Part shown: positions 7,952 to 16,650 of the stretch, piece after piece | How positions within the stretch are numbered: the first letter of the stretch is position 1 | Layout of the letters: each line of letters starts with the position of its first letter | Source: Peptococcaceae bacterium | Lineage (GTDB): Bacteria > Bacillota > UBA994 | DNA: 37,733 bases | NCBI GenBank assembly: GCA_018334055.1 | Contig: JAGXSS010000001.1 | Coordinates: 1 to 37,733 of the forward strand | Reading direction: 5' to 3' | The notes under the pieces: model-generated | Told to the model about the DNA's origin: nothing | The model's input: the letters and a program-made list of their open reading frames with translations, nothing else | The model's database searches: none | Position numbers and translations under genes: made by a program

Positions 7952-8238
7952 AGTTTCCCTCCTGCTTTGTCACAAGGCAACTACGGCATGGCAATGGGCC
8001 ATGAATCGCGAATAGAGCTACTAGTGTACAAACTTCCTCTAATGTATTTTAACACAGCTATTTTTTCAGACCAAAGCTCTTGTTTTCGCTAGTTTGACTG
8101 CCAGTTTTGATATGAGTAACCAGAAGTCCTTGAAGCGCAAGTCCACTGACAAAGTTGGTTTCAGCGGCCTCGCTCCGTCCCCACAGCTTCTCGCTCCTAC
8201 GACTTCTTTTGTAGTAAATTTGGCATGCTAGGAGTGAG
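7952..8238. other. Divergent intergenic region
   Basis: These bases separate the minus-strand ABC operon from the plus-strand FMN-protein gene and must hold both promoters. A second inverted repeat is present, CATGGC-AATGG-GCCATG at 7987-8003. I could not identify a convincing -35/-10 pair for either direction, and no open frame here looks like a gene. Confidence 0.4.
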
Positions 8239-9651
8239 GTGAAAAAGGTGGAGATGAGCAAGTCGGAACTAGGGAGAGTGGCTTCTCGCCTAGGGGCTTC
8301 CCTGCTGGCAGGGTTCGGGGCCGTTTGGTTGCTGCGCTTTATGGGTCAACAAGCTACGCGCTGGTCAATGACGCGCGTTATGACAGATGATTATGATGAA
8401 AATTTGGCGGAGTTTTATTCGGCGAGCAGGCGAGTTGGCGTACAGAATATCATAGAAGCAAATCTGCGTGCCGAAAAGGGGGCGGCGATAGCTAGACCCC
8501 TCGGCTCTCCGCGGGCGATGCTTGATTTTTCTTCTCTCATGTTTAATGTGGCCCAGCTAGCACAGCGGCCAACGCCAAGGGAAGTGCACATAGACTTGTC
8601 TGTGGTCATCGGCCCGTGCTCTAAGAGGCCCCTCAAGGTGCAAACGCCGATTATTGTTTCGGCTATGGCGTATGGCGAGGCCCTGAGTGCTAAGGTCAAA
8701 GTGGCCCTCGCTAAGGGCGCTACTCTGGGGGGCGCGGCTATTAATGGGGGCGAGGGGCCCTTTCTCCCTGCCGAGCGTCTGGCCGCCAGACATTACATTT
8801 TGCAGTATAATCGTGCCACTTGGGGTAAGGCGATAGAGGAACTCGTGCAGGCTGATGCCATTGAGATCCAAATTGGGCAAGGGGCGATGGGAGGGGTGGG
8901 GCATAGTATTGAGCCTGCTGAAATAGACGCCACCCTCTACAAAGCGTTAAAAATCCCACGCGGTAGCGACGCCGTGATTGAGGCTCGGCAGAGGCACACA
9001 GCAAACCCCGCTGATTTTGGCGCCTTTGTAGAACAAATGCGGGGGATAACCGGCGGAGTTCCAATTGGGGCGAAAATTGCAGCGGGCATGGACATCGAGC
9101 AGGATATCACCTTCTTAGTAAAGAGTGGCGTTGATTTTATCTCCATCGATGGTGCCCAAGCCGCCACCAAGGGGTCCTCACCTACTCTGCAGGATGATTT
9201 TGGTCTGCCCACCGTTATGGCGCTATGCCGGGCAGTGCAGCAGTTAGAAAAATTGCGCGCTCGGGAGAGAGTCAGTCTCATCGTTGCCGGTGGTCTCTTT
9301 ACCCCGGGGGACTTTCTCAAGGCCATGGCGCTCGGTGCGGATGCCGTCTACATCGGGACGGCGGCACTGTTTGCGGTAGCTCATACGCAGACTCTGAAGG
9401 CCCTGCCTTACGAACCGCCGACCGAAGTGGTGTGGTACACCGGTCGCTACGCTTCGCGCTTTAATGTAGAGCAGGGTGCGAAACACCTAGGTAATTTCCT
9501 CAAGGCTTGTCGGGAGGAATTGTCGCAGGGGTTGCAGGCTCTTGGGAAATGCTCGCTCATGGATCTCTCCGCGGAAGATCTCTTCGGCCTCTCACCATTT
9601 ATCTGCGAAGTAGCCGGGGTGCGACCGGCGTGGAAACCACGAAAGCCCTAG
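8239..9651 (+). CDS. FMN-binding glutamate synthase family protein
   Basis: A roughly 470-residue protein whose body matches the FMN-binding (alpha/beta barrel) domain of glutamate synthase. GAKIAAGMDIEQDI, FISIDGAQAATKGSSPTL and VAGGLFTPGDFLKAMALGADAVYIGTAAL form the flavin and 2-oxoglutarate site region. A hydrophobic N-terminal stretch near residues 13-25 could be a membrane anchor. The amidotransferase domain of GltB is absent, and the Cys cluster for the 3Fe-4S centre is not seen, so it is not a complete glutamate synthase. Such stand-alone proteins have no settled role. The start may be GTG at 8239 (AGGAG at 8230-8234) or GTG at 8248. Confidence 0.85.
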   Translation: MKKVEMSKSELGRVASRLGASLLAGFGAVWLLRFMGQQATRWSMTRVMTDDYDENLAEFYSASRRVGVQNIIEANLRAEKGAAIARPLGSPRAMLDFSSLMFNVAQLAQRPTPREVHIDLSVVIGPCSKRPLKVQTPIIVSAMAYGEALSAKVKVALAKGATLGGAAINGGEGPFLPAERLAARHYILQYNRATWGKAIEELVQADAIEIQIGQGAMGGVGHSIEPAEIDATLYKALKIPRGSDAVIEARQRHTANPADFGAFVEQMRGITGGVPIGAKIAAGMDIEQDITFLVKSGVDFISIDGAQAATKGSSPTLQDDFGLPTVMALCRAVQQLEKLRARERVSLIVAGGLFTPGDFLKAMALGADAVYIGTAALFAVAHTQTLKALPYEPPTEVVWYTGRYASRFNVEQGAKHLGNFLKACREELSQGLQALGKCSLMDLSAEDLFGLSPFICEVAGVRPAWKPRKP

Positions 9652-9704
9652 AGCAGGAATTGACCACTGAAACAGGGAATAGTGCAGGAAAGGGGGCATG
9701 TGGA

Positions 9705-10667
9705 ATGAGAAAGAAAGCGGGCAGGATGGCGCAAATTGCGGATTTGATCCTAGAGCGGGGGACGGTGCGGGCGCAGGAGCTAGCCGATTTGTTTAAGACT
9801 AGTAGGCGCACTATTTATCGCGACATTGATGCCTTGCAGGAAAGCGGCTTTCAGGTTGAGGCCTATCCAGGTAGCAATGGAGGTTTTCGCCGCGCGGCGC
9901 AGGACAGAAATCCTACCAAGGAATTATCCACGGAGGAGTTGTATGCCCTCATGGTGGCCGGGTCTCTGGCACTCGAGAACAATGCGTTGCCCTACGCCAC
10001 TGCCCTAGCGGCAGCGCTGCAAAAACTCACGCTAATGCTAGGGCCGGAGCAGCGAGAGGTGATCATAGAAACGCTGCCCTACATCAGCCTGATAGCCGAA
10101 AGAACCGGCGATGAAACAGATTGCAATGAATATTTAGACAAATTAACGCAGGCCATTGCGCACCACCAGGGCGTGGGCATTACCTACTATGCTCTCTATC
10201 GCGACTGTGCCGAACCACGGGAAATAGACCCCTACCACTTGTACAGCGTCAAAGGGGCTTGGTATGTAATAGCTTATTGCCATCTCCGCGAGCAAGTGAG
10301 GGTCTTTCGTGTTGATCGCATCAAGGAAATATACATGTCGGAGCGTCGCTTTCAAAGGTTGGCTGACTTCAATGTGCAGTCTTTTTTCGGCTCGGCTTGG
10401 AGTATGGTCAAGGGTGACAAGTACACAGTGCGGGTGAGGTTTACCCCTCCTGTGTCGAGGTTCATAGCCGAAAGCGTGTGGCACCCCACTCAAAAAATTG
10501 AGTCCAGCCCTGATGGAAGTGTCATCTTTTCCGCGGAAATCGAGGGTCTTGAAGAATTTCAGCGCTGGGTGCTGACCTATGCCGAACACGCGGAAGTGCT
10601 AGAGCCTACCTCGCTTCGGGATAGCCTCCAAAGGAGCCTAAGTAAAGTGGCGAGTTTTTATCAGTAG
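9705..10667 (+). CDS. HTH and WYL domain transcriptional regulator
   Basis: A 320-residue DNA-binding protein. The N-terminal winged helix (residues about 5-60, AQELADLFKTSRRTIYRDIDALQ) is the DeoR/HTH_11 type, and the central and C-terminal part is a WYL domain (around VKGAWYVIAYCHLREQVRVFRVDRI) with the WCX extension. WYL proteins sense ligands, often nucleic acids or nucleotides. ATG at 9705 is chosen because AGGAAAGGGGG lies about 8 nt upstream; the longer frame from 9507 would overlap the preceding gene. It starts 53 nt after the FMN-protein gene and may be its regulator. Confidence 0.9.
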   Translation: MRKKAGRMAQIADLILERGTVRAQELADLFKTSRRTIYRDIDALQESGFQVEAYPGSNGGFRRAAQDRNPTKELSTEELYALMVAGSLALENNALPYATALAAALQKLTLMLGPEQREVIIETLPYISLIAERTGDETDCNEYLDKLTQAIAHHQGVGITYYALYRDCAEPREIDPYHLYSVKGAWYVIAYCHLREQVRVFRVDRIKEIYMSERRFQRLADFNVQSFFGSAWSMVKGDKYTVRVRFTPPVSRFIAESVWHPTQKIESSPDGSVIFSAEIEGLEEFQRWVLTYAEHAEVLEPTSLRDSLQRSLSKVASFYQ

Positions 10668-10698
10668 CTGACCTATGTTTTGGGCCAAAACGAGTTTT

Positions 10699-11469
10699 CT
10701 ATAAATCCCGTCTCCGATCGCTTAACACCGGGATTTTGGCCCGCGCCGTCATGATGCTCGCCGTATCAATATCGACTGTAAAGACCCCTTCACTGTCGCC
10801 TGCTTCGAGCAAAATTTCTCCCCAGGGGTCAACAACGAGGGAGTGCCCGAAGAATGTATTGCGAGGGTCATGCCCGACGCGATTACACGCCAGCATGTAA
10901 CATTGGTTTTCGATGGCCCGGGCGCGCACGAGGGTACGCCAATGTTCCAGGCGGGGCAGTGGCCATTCGGCCACGAGCAAGTTGAAATCGACTGGGACGT
11001 CGGCATATTGACGAAAAATTTCCGGAAACCGCAGGTCATAACAAATGGCCAGCCCGACCTGACCCCAGGCAGTGGGTACAGATACAATTGATTTACCTGG
11101 GCTTAGATATTTATCCTCGTTCATGAGCTTGAACAGATGAGTTTTATCATAGGTAGCGACAATTTGGCCACTAGGGGCGATTAAGACAAAGGTGTTACAT
11201 ACGTGGTCATGGCGACGCATCAACAACGAGCCACCCACGTATGCTTCAGTCTGCCGTGCTAATTGGGTCATGAAGTCGGTCGAGGGGCCTCTTTCGTCTT
11301 CGGCCAGTTCTTTGGCGCGCTCGAGGGCGTAGCCGGTGTTCCACAGTTCCGGCAATAAGATAAAATGGCTCTTCGCGACTTGGGCCGTTAGTTGGCGTGC
11401 CCGAGATAAGTTCTTTTCCTTGTCGCCGAGGGCAATGTCCATCTGCACAAGTGTAACTTTTATCTGCAC
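10699..11469 (-). CDS. Carbon-nitrogen hydrolase (omega-amidase/nitrilase superfamily)
   Basis: A 256-residue cytoplasmic hydrolase with the complete catalytic triad: Glu41 in LLPELWNTGY, Lys109 in YDKTHLF and Cys143 in AICYDLRFPE. The pattern is closest to omega-amidases (YafV/Nit2 type), which hydrolyse alpha-ketoglutaramate or alpha-ketosuccinamate, the products of glutamine or asparagine transamination, but other amides are possible. The start is GTG at 11469 with AAGGAGGA upstream. The membrane-protein gene upstream on the same strand lies 28 nt away, suggesting an operon. Confidence 0.9.
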   Translation of the reverse strand: MQIKVTLVQMDIALGDKEKNLSRARQLTAQVAKSHFILLPELWNTGYALERAKELAEDERGPSTDFMTQLARQTEAYVGGSLLMRRHDHVCNTFVLIAPSGQIVATYDKTHLFKLMNEDKYLSPGKSIVSVPTAWGQVGLAICYDLRFPEIFRQYADVPVDFNLLVAEWPLPRLEHWRTLVRARAIENQCYMLACNRVGHDPRNTFFGHSLVVDPWGEILLEAGDSEGVFTVDIDTASIMTARAKIPVLSDRRRDL

Positions 11470-11497
11470 TGCTAAGTCCTCCTTCAGCCTGCGGCCG

Positions 11498-11914
11498 CTA
11501 CATGCTTGATAACTCTCGGCGTTGCCCTACAAGACGGCTCTTTCTCACGCCAGCAATGGCGCCATAGATGAAGAAGCTGCCGATAAGCGCCCAAGGCAAA
11601 CCGAGTATCATGGCGAGAGCCAAGTCGAAACGAGCCAGGGCAAAGGCATTCACTCGGGCATTTTCGAGGCCTATACCCAAGCGACAGGGAAGGGCAATAG
11701 TATATAGAAATATTTTATCGAACACTCCGAGCAAGGACCTATCCGGCATGAGAAAACCCAAGAAATTATAGGACATGCCAAGGACCCACCAAATTCCTGC
11801 TGAGCGGACCACAAATAAGAGACGGGCTTTGTTTTTTTTCTTCTTGGGAACAGGTAGAAGGAAAACAATCCACCACATGGCCGCCAAGAGTATGACAAAA
11901 ACGTAGTTGAACAT
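11498..11914 (-). CDS. Small membrane protein of unknown function
   Basis: 138 residues, with one membrane helix at the very N-terminus (FNYVFVILLAAMWWIVFLL), a basic stretch KKKKNKAR, and two or three more hydrophobic segments (near residues 40-60 and 95-120). The C-terminus is basic and polar. I do not recognise the family. ATG at 11914 has GGGAGGAT at a good distance. It lies 28 nt upstream of the nitrilase gene on the same strand and is probably co-transcribed with it; nothing in the sequence links the functions. Confidence 0.65.
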   Translation of the reverse strand: MFNYVFVILLAAMWWIVFLLPVPKKKKNKARLLFVVRSAGIWWVLGMSYNFLGFLMPDRSLLGVFDKIFLYTIALPCRLGIGLENARVNAFALARFDLALAMILGLPWALIGSFFIYGAIAGVRKSRLVGQRRELSSM

Positions 11915-12066
11915 GGACTTATCCTCCCTAGCTTTGTAGAAACAGTAAGCACTTCAGTTCATCTTAGCACAGATTCAGTGTTTATGACACCAACTGATAC
12001 TTAGGCTTCACGGAACCCCCCTTTTTGCATAAGATATGATGAACTGCCAAAGGGGAGGGGAAAAGC

Positions 12067-14283
12067 ATGTCCAAAAAAAAGGCCGCAAACCCGGTTGAGA
12101 AAGAGATTCCAACGGAAAGCACCTTGTCATGGCGTAAGCGTCTAGAAAATGAGCGGTTGAAGCGCGAAAAACAAGTGAATGAGGCGCTCGATAAGGAGCA
12201 ACGGCTCCTAGATGTCGAATGGCGCAAGGTCGAACGGGCGAGAATTGACGAACAAGAAAGAAAACTGCTTGAAGCTATCGCCGATAGACAGGCCAAGCTC
12301 GAAGATGATTGGCTAATGCAAAGGAAAAATGAGAGTGAGAGTAAGGCGTTAGATTGGTTGCGTGAGAATCAACGGCGGGTAAGTGCCGACCTGCAACTTG
12401 GTATCACCAAGTTGCGCCAGGACATCGACGAGCGCGAGGTAGCATGGCAGGAACAACAAAATGGTAGGTTAGCGGAGCTTGAAATCGAGTGGGGCGAGAA
12501 AATGCGCCAGGAAATGCGAGAATTAGAGGTGGAATGGCGTGAGCAAGAAATAATGCATCGTGAAAGGGGACGCTTTGCCGAGCTCGAAAAGGAGCTTCGC
12601 GATGCGCAAGTAGCTACCATGACGCAGCAATTGGCAACTATGCAGGCCGACAGTCTCGCGATGCAGAAGGCGACCCTTGATGCCCACCTTTACCTTGAAA
12701 AGGAAGAATGGTCAACTCTGAGGGAAGCATTGCGCCAGGAACTGCTTGATATGCTGCAAAAGCAACAGCTGAAGGCACATAACGAAGCATCATGGTGGCA
12801 GAAGGAGATAGCGGATAGACTGCGGGAAGAAATTGTGGAATGGAAGAAGCAAGTAATAAGGCAAGTAGAAGTCGAAAACAGCGCATGGAGGCAAGATCAG
12901 GCCGAACAAACAGTGCATTGGCTGCAGTCTAATCTGGCAGTCTGGAATGAGCAGACTGCCGACATATTTCGGCAGTGGCTGGCGCGAGAAGAAGGGCAGC
13001 TCCGGGAGAAAATCTCGGCCATGGTTGAGGTGGTTAATTCTAAATACTTCGGTTCTTGGGAGGAGCGACACGACCAGGCATTAATAATCTGGCAGCAAAA
13101 GAGCGCCGAACTCGAGCAGCAGATTGTTAAACAAGTAAGCGGTAGGTTGGAGGGCTTCCTGCAAGTATGGCGGGGGGAGCAAAGCGCGGAAAACAGGTCT
13201 CTCTGCGACATAGGCTTCGTCCAGCTGAAGGAAAGCTTGGCACTATGGCAGGAAAGTGTGTTGGGCAGACTTAAAGAGCAATGCGCTCGTTATGTCGAGG
13301 GGGAGAGGAGTTCTTTCTTGCGTCAGCACGAGCAAGAAATAGAATTGATAGGTCAAGAACTGCGGCTTGACCTCGGCAAGATACTGGCGAGTAGCGCTAA
13401 TGCCTTGAGCGAGAACTATCAGCGGGAATTGGCGAGTTTGGGTCTTTCTTACCAAGAGAGCTTCGAGGCTGGTCAATCGGCCTGGCGCAAGGAGAATAGT
13501 CAAGCCTATGAAAGTCATCTTGGTGAGCTGCAGGCTGCCTGGCAGGAGCGGACGGATCTGTTGCTGCAAAGTATGCGGGGAGAGTTTTCGCAAGACATGA
13601 GGGATGCTCGGAAAAGGCTAGAAGGAGAAATGCTGGCTCAGCACCAATTGTCGGGCCAGGAGTTGCAGGCCGAACTGCAGAGAGAATTTGCTGCTCGCTT
13701 TGCGTTGTCGGTTATTGATTGGACATCGCTACTGGAGGCACAGTTAGGGCGATGGGACGTGGTTTGGGAAACGAGTCAGGCGGGACTTCAAGAGCAGATC
13801 GAGACATTCCAGAAACAAGTAGAGATGGCCCTTGAAGGAAAGATGCAAGTGCAACAAGCGAAGGTAGTCACTGCCAACCAGCAAAGCATTCAAGAGCTAT
13901 ACGCCAGCTGGACGATGGCAACAGGGGTAAAACTTGCAGAAATTGAAGAGGTGCTACAAAATGCCATCAAGAGAAATGTGGCTGGCATTGTGACCGACAT
14001 GGAAGAGGAATATGTGGCCAGACTGGACTCGCTGAAGGGCGATGCCTATCGTGAGTATCGGGGACGGCTAGGTAAAATTGTTGAAGAATTAGTGGAGCGT
14101 CACCAGCGCGAGATGACCAAGTGGCAAGAGCAGCACGACCAAGACTTCCGGGAGTACTGGGCAGGGGAACTAAAAAAGGAGCTGGTTGCTCAAATGCTAC
14201 AAACACAGCCTGTCGAAAAAACAGTCGCAGATAAAGACAAGGGGCGCAGAAAAGGAGATAATCGTGTACAATCAAGGAGGTAG
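12067..14283 (+). CDS. Large tryptophan-rich coiled-coil protein, unknown
   Basis: 738 residues, no signal peptide and no membrane segment; almost entirely charged helix rich in Glu, Gln, Arg and Leu. It contains 27 Trp, about three times the usual share. The first seven (residues 22, 52, 82, 97, 127, 142, 157) lie exactly on a 15-residue grid; later gaps include 11, 15, 19, 26 and 30. These are numbers expected for hendecad/pentadecad rather than heptad coiled coils. The last 25 residues are a basic tail. ATG at 12067 follows AGGGGAGGGG. The Lit-like gene begins 28 nt downstream. I cannot assign a family; a cytoskeletal, scaffold or spore-structure role is only a guess. Confidence 0.85.
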   Translation: MSKKKAANPVEKEIPTESTLSWRKRLENERLKREKQVNEALDKEQRLLDVEWRKVERARIDEQERKLLEAIADRQAKLEDDWLMQRKNESESKALDWLRENQRRVSADLQLGITKLRQDIDEREVAWQEQQNGRLAELEIEWGEKMRQEMRELEVEWREQEIMHRERGRFAELEKELRDAQVATMTQQLATMQADSLAMQKATLDAHLYLEKEEWSTLREALRQELLDMLQKQQLKAHNEASWWQKEIADRLREEIVEWKKQVIRQVEVENSAWRQDQAEQTVHWLQSNLAVWNEQTADIFRQWLAREEGQLREKISAMVEVVNSKYFGSWEERHDQALIIWQQKSAELEQQIVKQVSGRLEGFLQVWRGEQSAENRSLCDIGFVQLKESLALWQESVLGRLKEQCARYVEGERSSFLRQHEQEIELIGQELRLDLGKILASSANALSENYQRELASLGLSYQESFEAGQSAWRKENSQAYESHLGELQAAWQERTDLLLQSMRGEFSQDMRDARKRLEGEMLAQHQLSGQELQAELQREFAARFALSVIDWTSLLEAQLGRWDVVWETSQAGLQEQIETFQKQVEMALEGKMQVQQAKVVTANQQSIQELYASWTMATGVKLAEIEEVLQNAIKRNVAGIVTDMEEEYVARLDSLKGDAYREYRGRLGKIVEELVERHQREMTKWQEQHDQDFREYWAGELKKELVAQMLQTQPVEKTVADKDKGRRKGDNRVQSRR

Positions 14284-14311
14284 AAGAGGGGTAAGTTAGA
14301 GGAGGCGTGCT

Positions 14312-15028
14312 ATGCGCGGTCTGGCTGTCGTACTTGGGGTGTTGTTGGCAATAGCTGTGTTTCTTGCCTGTCTATCAGCGGCACTTCTTTGGGTTAGTTT
14401 TGATCGTGGTTTTTATGCCGCGGAGTTCACCGCTTTGGGTGTTCCCGCCGACCTCATGGTTGACTTGCCGACTCTCATGGGCTATACGGAAGTATTGCTT
14501 GATTATTTAAGGGGCGAGGTCCCAAGCCCAAACGTGGTAGCGACTGTGCGGGGGCGAAATGGACCGCTCTATGGTGAGCGGGAAGTGCACCATCTCAAGG
14601 ACGTTAGGGTGCTCATTGCCTTGGCCTTCTTGGTGCGAAATCTTAGCATCGTCTTGGTTTTGGCATTGTCGTCAATGCTCATTGTTATCCGGCAAATTAA
14701 AGAGGCAGCAAGGGCGTATCTGTATGCCGCAGCTGGCATCCTTGCTGTGCTCCTAGCTTTAGTTGTTTTAGTGGCAGTGGATTTCACCCATTATTTTACC
14801 GTCTTTCACCTAATCGCCTTCGACAACGACCTGTGGTTGCTTGACCCTGCTACCGAGTACTTGATACGCATGGTGCCCGAGCTTTTCTTCATTGCGGCGG
14901 CGCGGCGCATTGCGTTACTGGCCGTGGGTAAATTTGTGGCCTTAGGCTTAGCGGTCTTAGTGGCGGTTTCTCTTCACGCACATGCTGTTAAAAGAAACAG
15001 TACCCAGGTCTTCCAATCTACTCTGTAG
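14312..15028 (+). CDS. DUF1461/TIGR01906 membrane protein, Lit-like (lipoprotein intramolecular transacylase family)
   Basis: 238 residues with membrane helices near 4-28, 100-127, 136-158 and 200-225 and an outer loop between the first two. The loop motif EVHHLKDVRV (His93/94) and YFTVFHLIAFDNDLWLLDP (His166) match conserved features of TIGR01906/DUF1461 proteins. That family includes Lit, which in low-GC Firmicutes moves an acyl chain within diacylglyceryl lipoproteins to give the lyso-form N-acylated lipoprotein, using two essential histidines. ATG at 14312 has AGAGGAGG upstream. It is probably co-transcribed with the coiled-coil gene. Its last 72 nt overlap a convergent gene. Family membership is firmer than the Lit activity. 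Confidence 0.75.
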   Translation: MRGLAVVLGVLLAIAVFLACLSAALLWVSFDRGFYAAEFTALGVPADLMVDLPTLMGYTEVLLDYLRGEVPSPNVVATVRGRNGPLYGEREVHHLKDVRVLIALAFLVRNLSIVLVLALSSMLIVIRQIKEAARAYLYAAAGILAVLLALVVLVAVDFTHYFTVFHLIAFDNDLWLLDPATEYLIRMVPELFFIAAARRIALLAVGKFVALGLAVLVAVSLHAHAVKRNSTQVFQSTL

Positions 15029-15214
15029 CTGATGGCGAGTTTCGGCGTTGCACTCCATCACCAAGGTGATAAGGCCGTTGTCGCTGCTAGGGTCTGGTAT
15101 GCCGAAACGGCCGAGGATGCATGGGCCAAAATCAGAGATGACGCGTTGAACTGTGGGGGCATGCTCAGGTTTGTTGTTGACGATAATGCCGACAATGCTT
15201 AATTCCTTCTCCAT
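14957..15214 (-). CDS. TM1266-family putative iron-only hydrogenase system regulator
   Basis: 85 residues; the pattern ELSIVGIIVNNKPEHAPTVQ, then FGPCILGRFGIPDPSSDNGLITLVM, matches the small ferredoxin-like (ACT/NikR-like) TM1266 family, often encoded with [FeFe]-hydrogenase maturation genes. ATG at 15214 has AAGGAGAGGG directly upstream; a longer frame to 15376 runs into the DUF401 gene and is rejected. No hydrogenase or HydEFG gene is in this window. It lies 74 nt after the DUF401 gene on the same strand, and its 3' end overlaps the end of the convergent Lit-like gene by 72 nt. Confidence 0.75.
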   Translation of the reverse strand: MEKELSIVGIIVNNKPEHAPTVQRVISDFGPCILGRFGIPDPSSDNGLITLVMECNAETRHQLQSRLEDLGTVSFNSMCVKRNRH

Positions 15215-15288
15215 ACGTCCCTCTCCTTTGCGGATTGTCTTTTCATCCTGCCCTGAATGTCTGGGTTGTATGCAGTGAGGGTGGTGGC

Positions 15289-16491
15289 TTACATGGCCAA
15301 TGAAATTCCCGCCATCGCGATGAGGACCGCGACGAGCGGCCATTTGTATTCGCGGTAAAGCGGCATGATCTTGCACTCGAAGTGAGCAAGGGTTACTACT
15401 TGACAGAGGTGTAGGGGAGAGGCAAAGTACCCCACGAGGGATGAGGAGTAGGCTGCGACTGTGCCGAAGACAACTAAATCAGTGGCAACCATGATCGGGA
15501 ACAAAAGGGGCATAGTAAGGGCTATCGCGGATGTGTTTGACGAAGAAAAGAAGCCCACCAGTAGTGGCAAAATAATAAAGAGGGCCTGGGGTGGCAAGCC
15601 GGAGCGGAGGAGTTGTTCAATGAGTGGGGGTAAGGATGCTACCTGGACAGTGACAGCCTTAAAAATCATAATACTGGCACCCGAAGCGATGATGGGAAAA
15701 TTAAGGCTGCGATAGAGCAGCCGAGGAATACCAGCCAGCGGCACTCCCCCTAGGTAAAGAGCCAAAACCAGCCCCACCAGAAGAGCTACCGGAAGGGGAA
15801 TATCTAAGGCGACAGTCAAAGTCAGACTCACCCACATCGGCGAAGTGAATTTTAGTAGTTCGTATATGTCGCGCCTGGTGGCCCGCCGAGCAATAGGTAT
15901 GTGGTCTGGAACCTTGTGGAGGTAGCTATAGTAACCGGCGACCAGCACAGCCACTGCTAGGGGTAGCTGCCAGGCAATGAGAGTGGAAATTTTAACGCCG
16001 GTGATGCTAGTGATTAGGACGAAGGCGGGCATCAGGGGGTAAACAAAGTACCAACCATGGCGGAACAATAAATTGATGGCCGAGAGCCGTTCGGGGGGCA
16101 ATTCGAGCTCTGCCCCCAGTTCTCGCACCGTGGGCGCCGACAAAATGGCTCCTCCGGTCACCAAGAGGGAGCCAATGATGGAAGGGACCAACATGATGGT
16201 CAACTTGGTGCTCCGGAGCACTATTTGTAGCAATTCCACCATGCGCGCGAGGAGCCCAAGTTCTTGCATGACGGCCCCAAGTAGGCTGATGAGACCAAGC
16301 GCCAGCATGAGGTCAATGGCCGCTGGCTCGACTAAGGCCGAGGCTGAAATCTGTAGGAGCCTGAGTAATCCCTGGCCTGAGGTCAGGCCGACTAACACTG
16401 CGCCAATAAGCAAAGCTAAGTACAAATGCACTTTGCGTTGTACGAGAAGAATGATGGCAACAAACGAGAACGCCAAACCGAGAAGATCCAT
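15289..16491 (-). CDS. DUF401 family integral membrane protein
   Basis: 400 residues with ten or more hydrophobic helices. LFRHGWYFVYPLMPAFVL near residue 150 and FFSSSNTSAIALTMPLLFP near residue 320 are typical of DUF401 proteins, which look like members of the ion-transporter-type (CitMHS/arsB/GntP-like) fold. The substrate is unknown. ATG at 16491 follows AAGGAGAAAG. The TM1266-like gene lies downstream on the same strand, so the two may be an operon. Confidence 0.82.
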   Translation of the reverse strand: MDLLGLAFSFVAIILLVQRKVHLYLALLIGAVLVGLTSGQGLLRLLQISASALVEPAAIDLMLALGLISLLGAVMQELGLLARMVELLQIVLRSTKLTIMLVPSIIGSLLVTGGAILSAPTVRELGAELELPPERLSAINLLFRHGWYFVYPLMPAFVLITSITGVKISTLIAWQLPLAVAVLVAGYYSYLHKVPDHIPIARRATRRDIYELLKFTSPMWVSLTLTVALDIPLPVALLVGLVLALYLGGVPLAGIPRLLYRSLNFPIIASGASIMIFKAVTVQVASLPPLIEQLLRSGLPPQALFIILPLLVGFFSSSNTSAIALTMPLLFPIMVATDLVVFGTVAAYSSSLVGYFASPLHLCQVVTLAHFECKIMPLYREYKWPLVAVLIAMAGISLAM

Positions 16492-16650
16492 GTTCTTTCT
16501 CCTTCCGTAGCAGGTAACTTTTTGGGAGATGATTTCAATTCATTATACAACGATATAGGCAAGTCTTCGCCCATTTTGTTACGGTTGCCATATTATTTTT
16601 GCCGGCATGGGGACATCAGACTGGGCATATCTATAGAGGGGGTGAGTGGG

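Noticed and set aside
9507-9704. N-terminal extension of the WYL regulator
   Set aside because: Overlaps the preceding gene by 145 bases; ATG at 9705 has the good ribosome site and gives the normal family start.
13243-13593. Minus-strand frames within the coiled-coil gene
   Set aside because: Long antisense frames are expected opposite Glu/Gln/Leu-rich sequence; no ribosome sites or family matches.
15215-15376. N-terminal extension of the TM1266-like protein
   Set aside because: Runs into the DUF401 gene and lacks the ribosome site present before ATG 15214.
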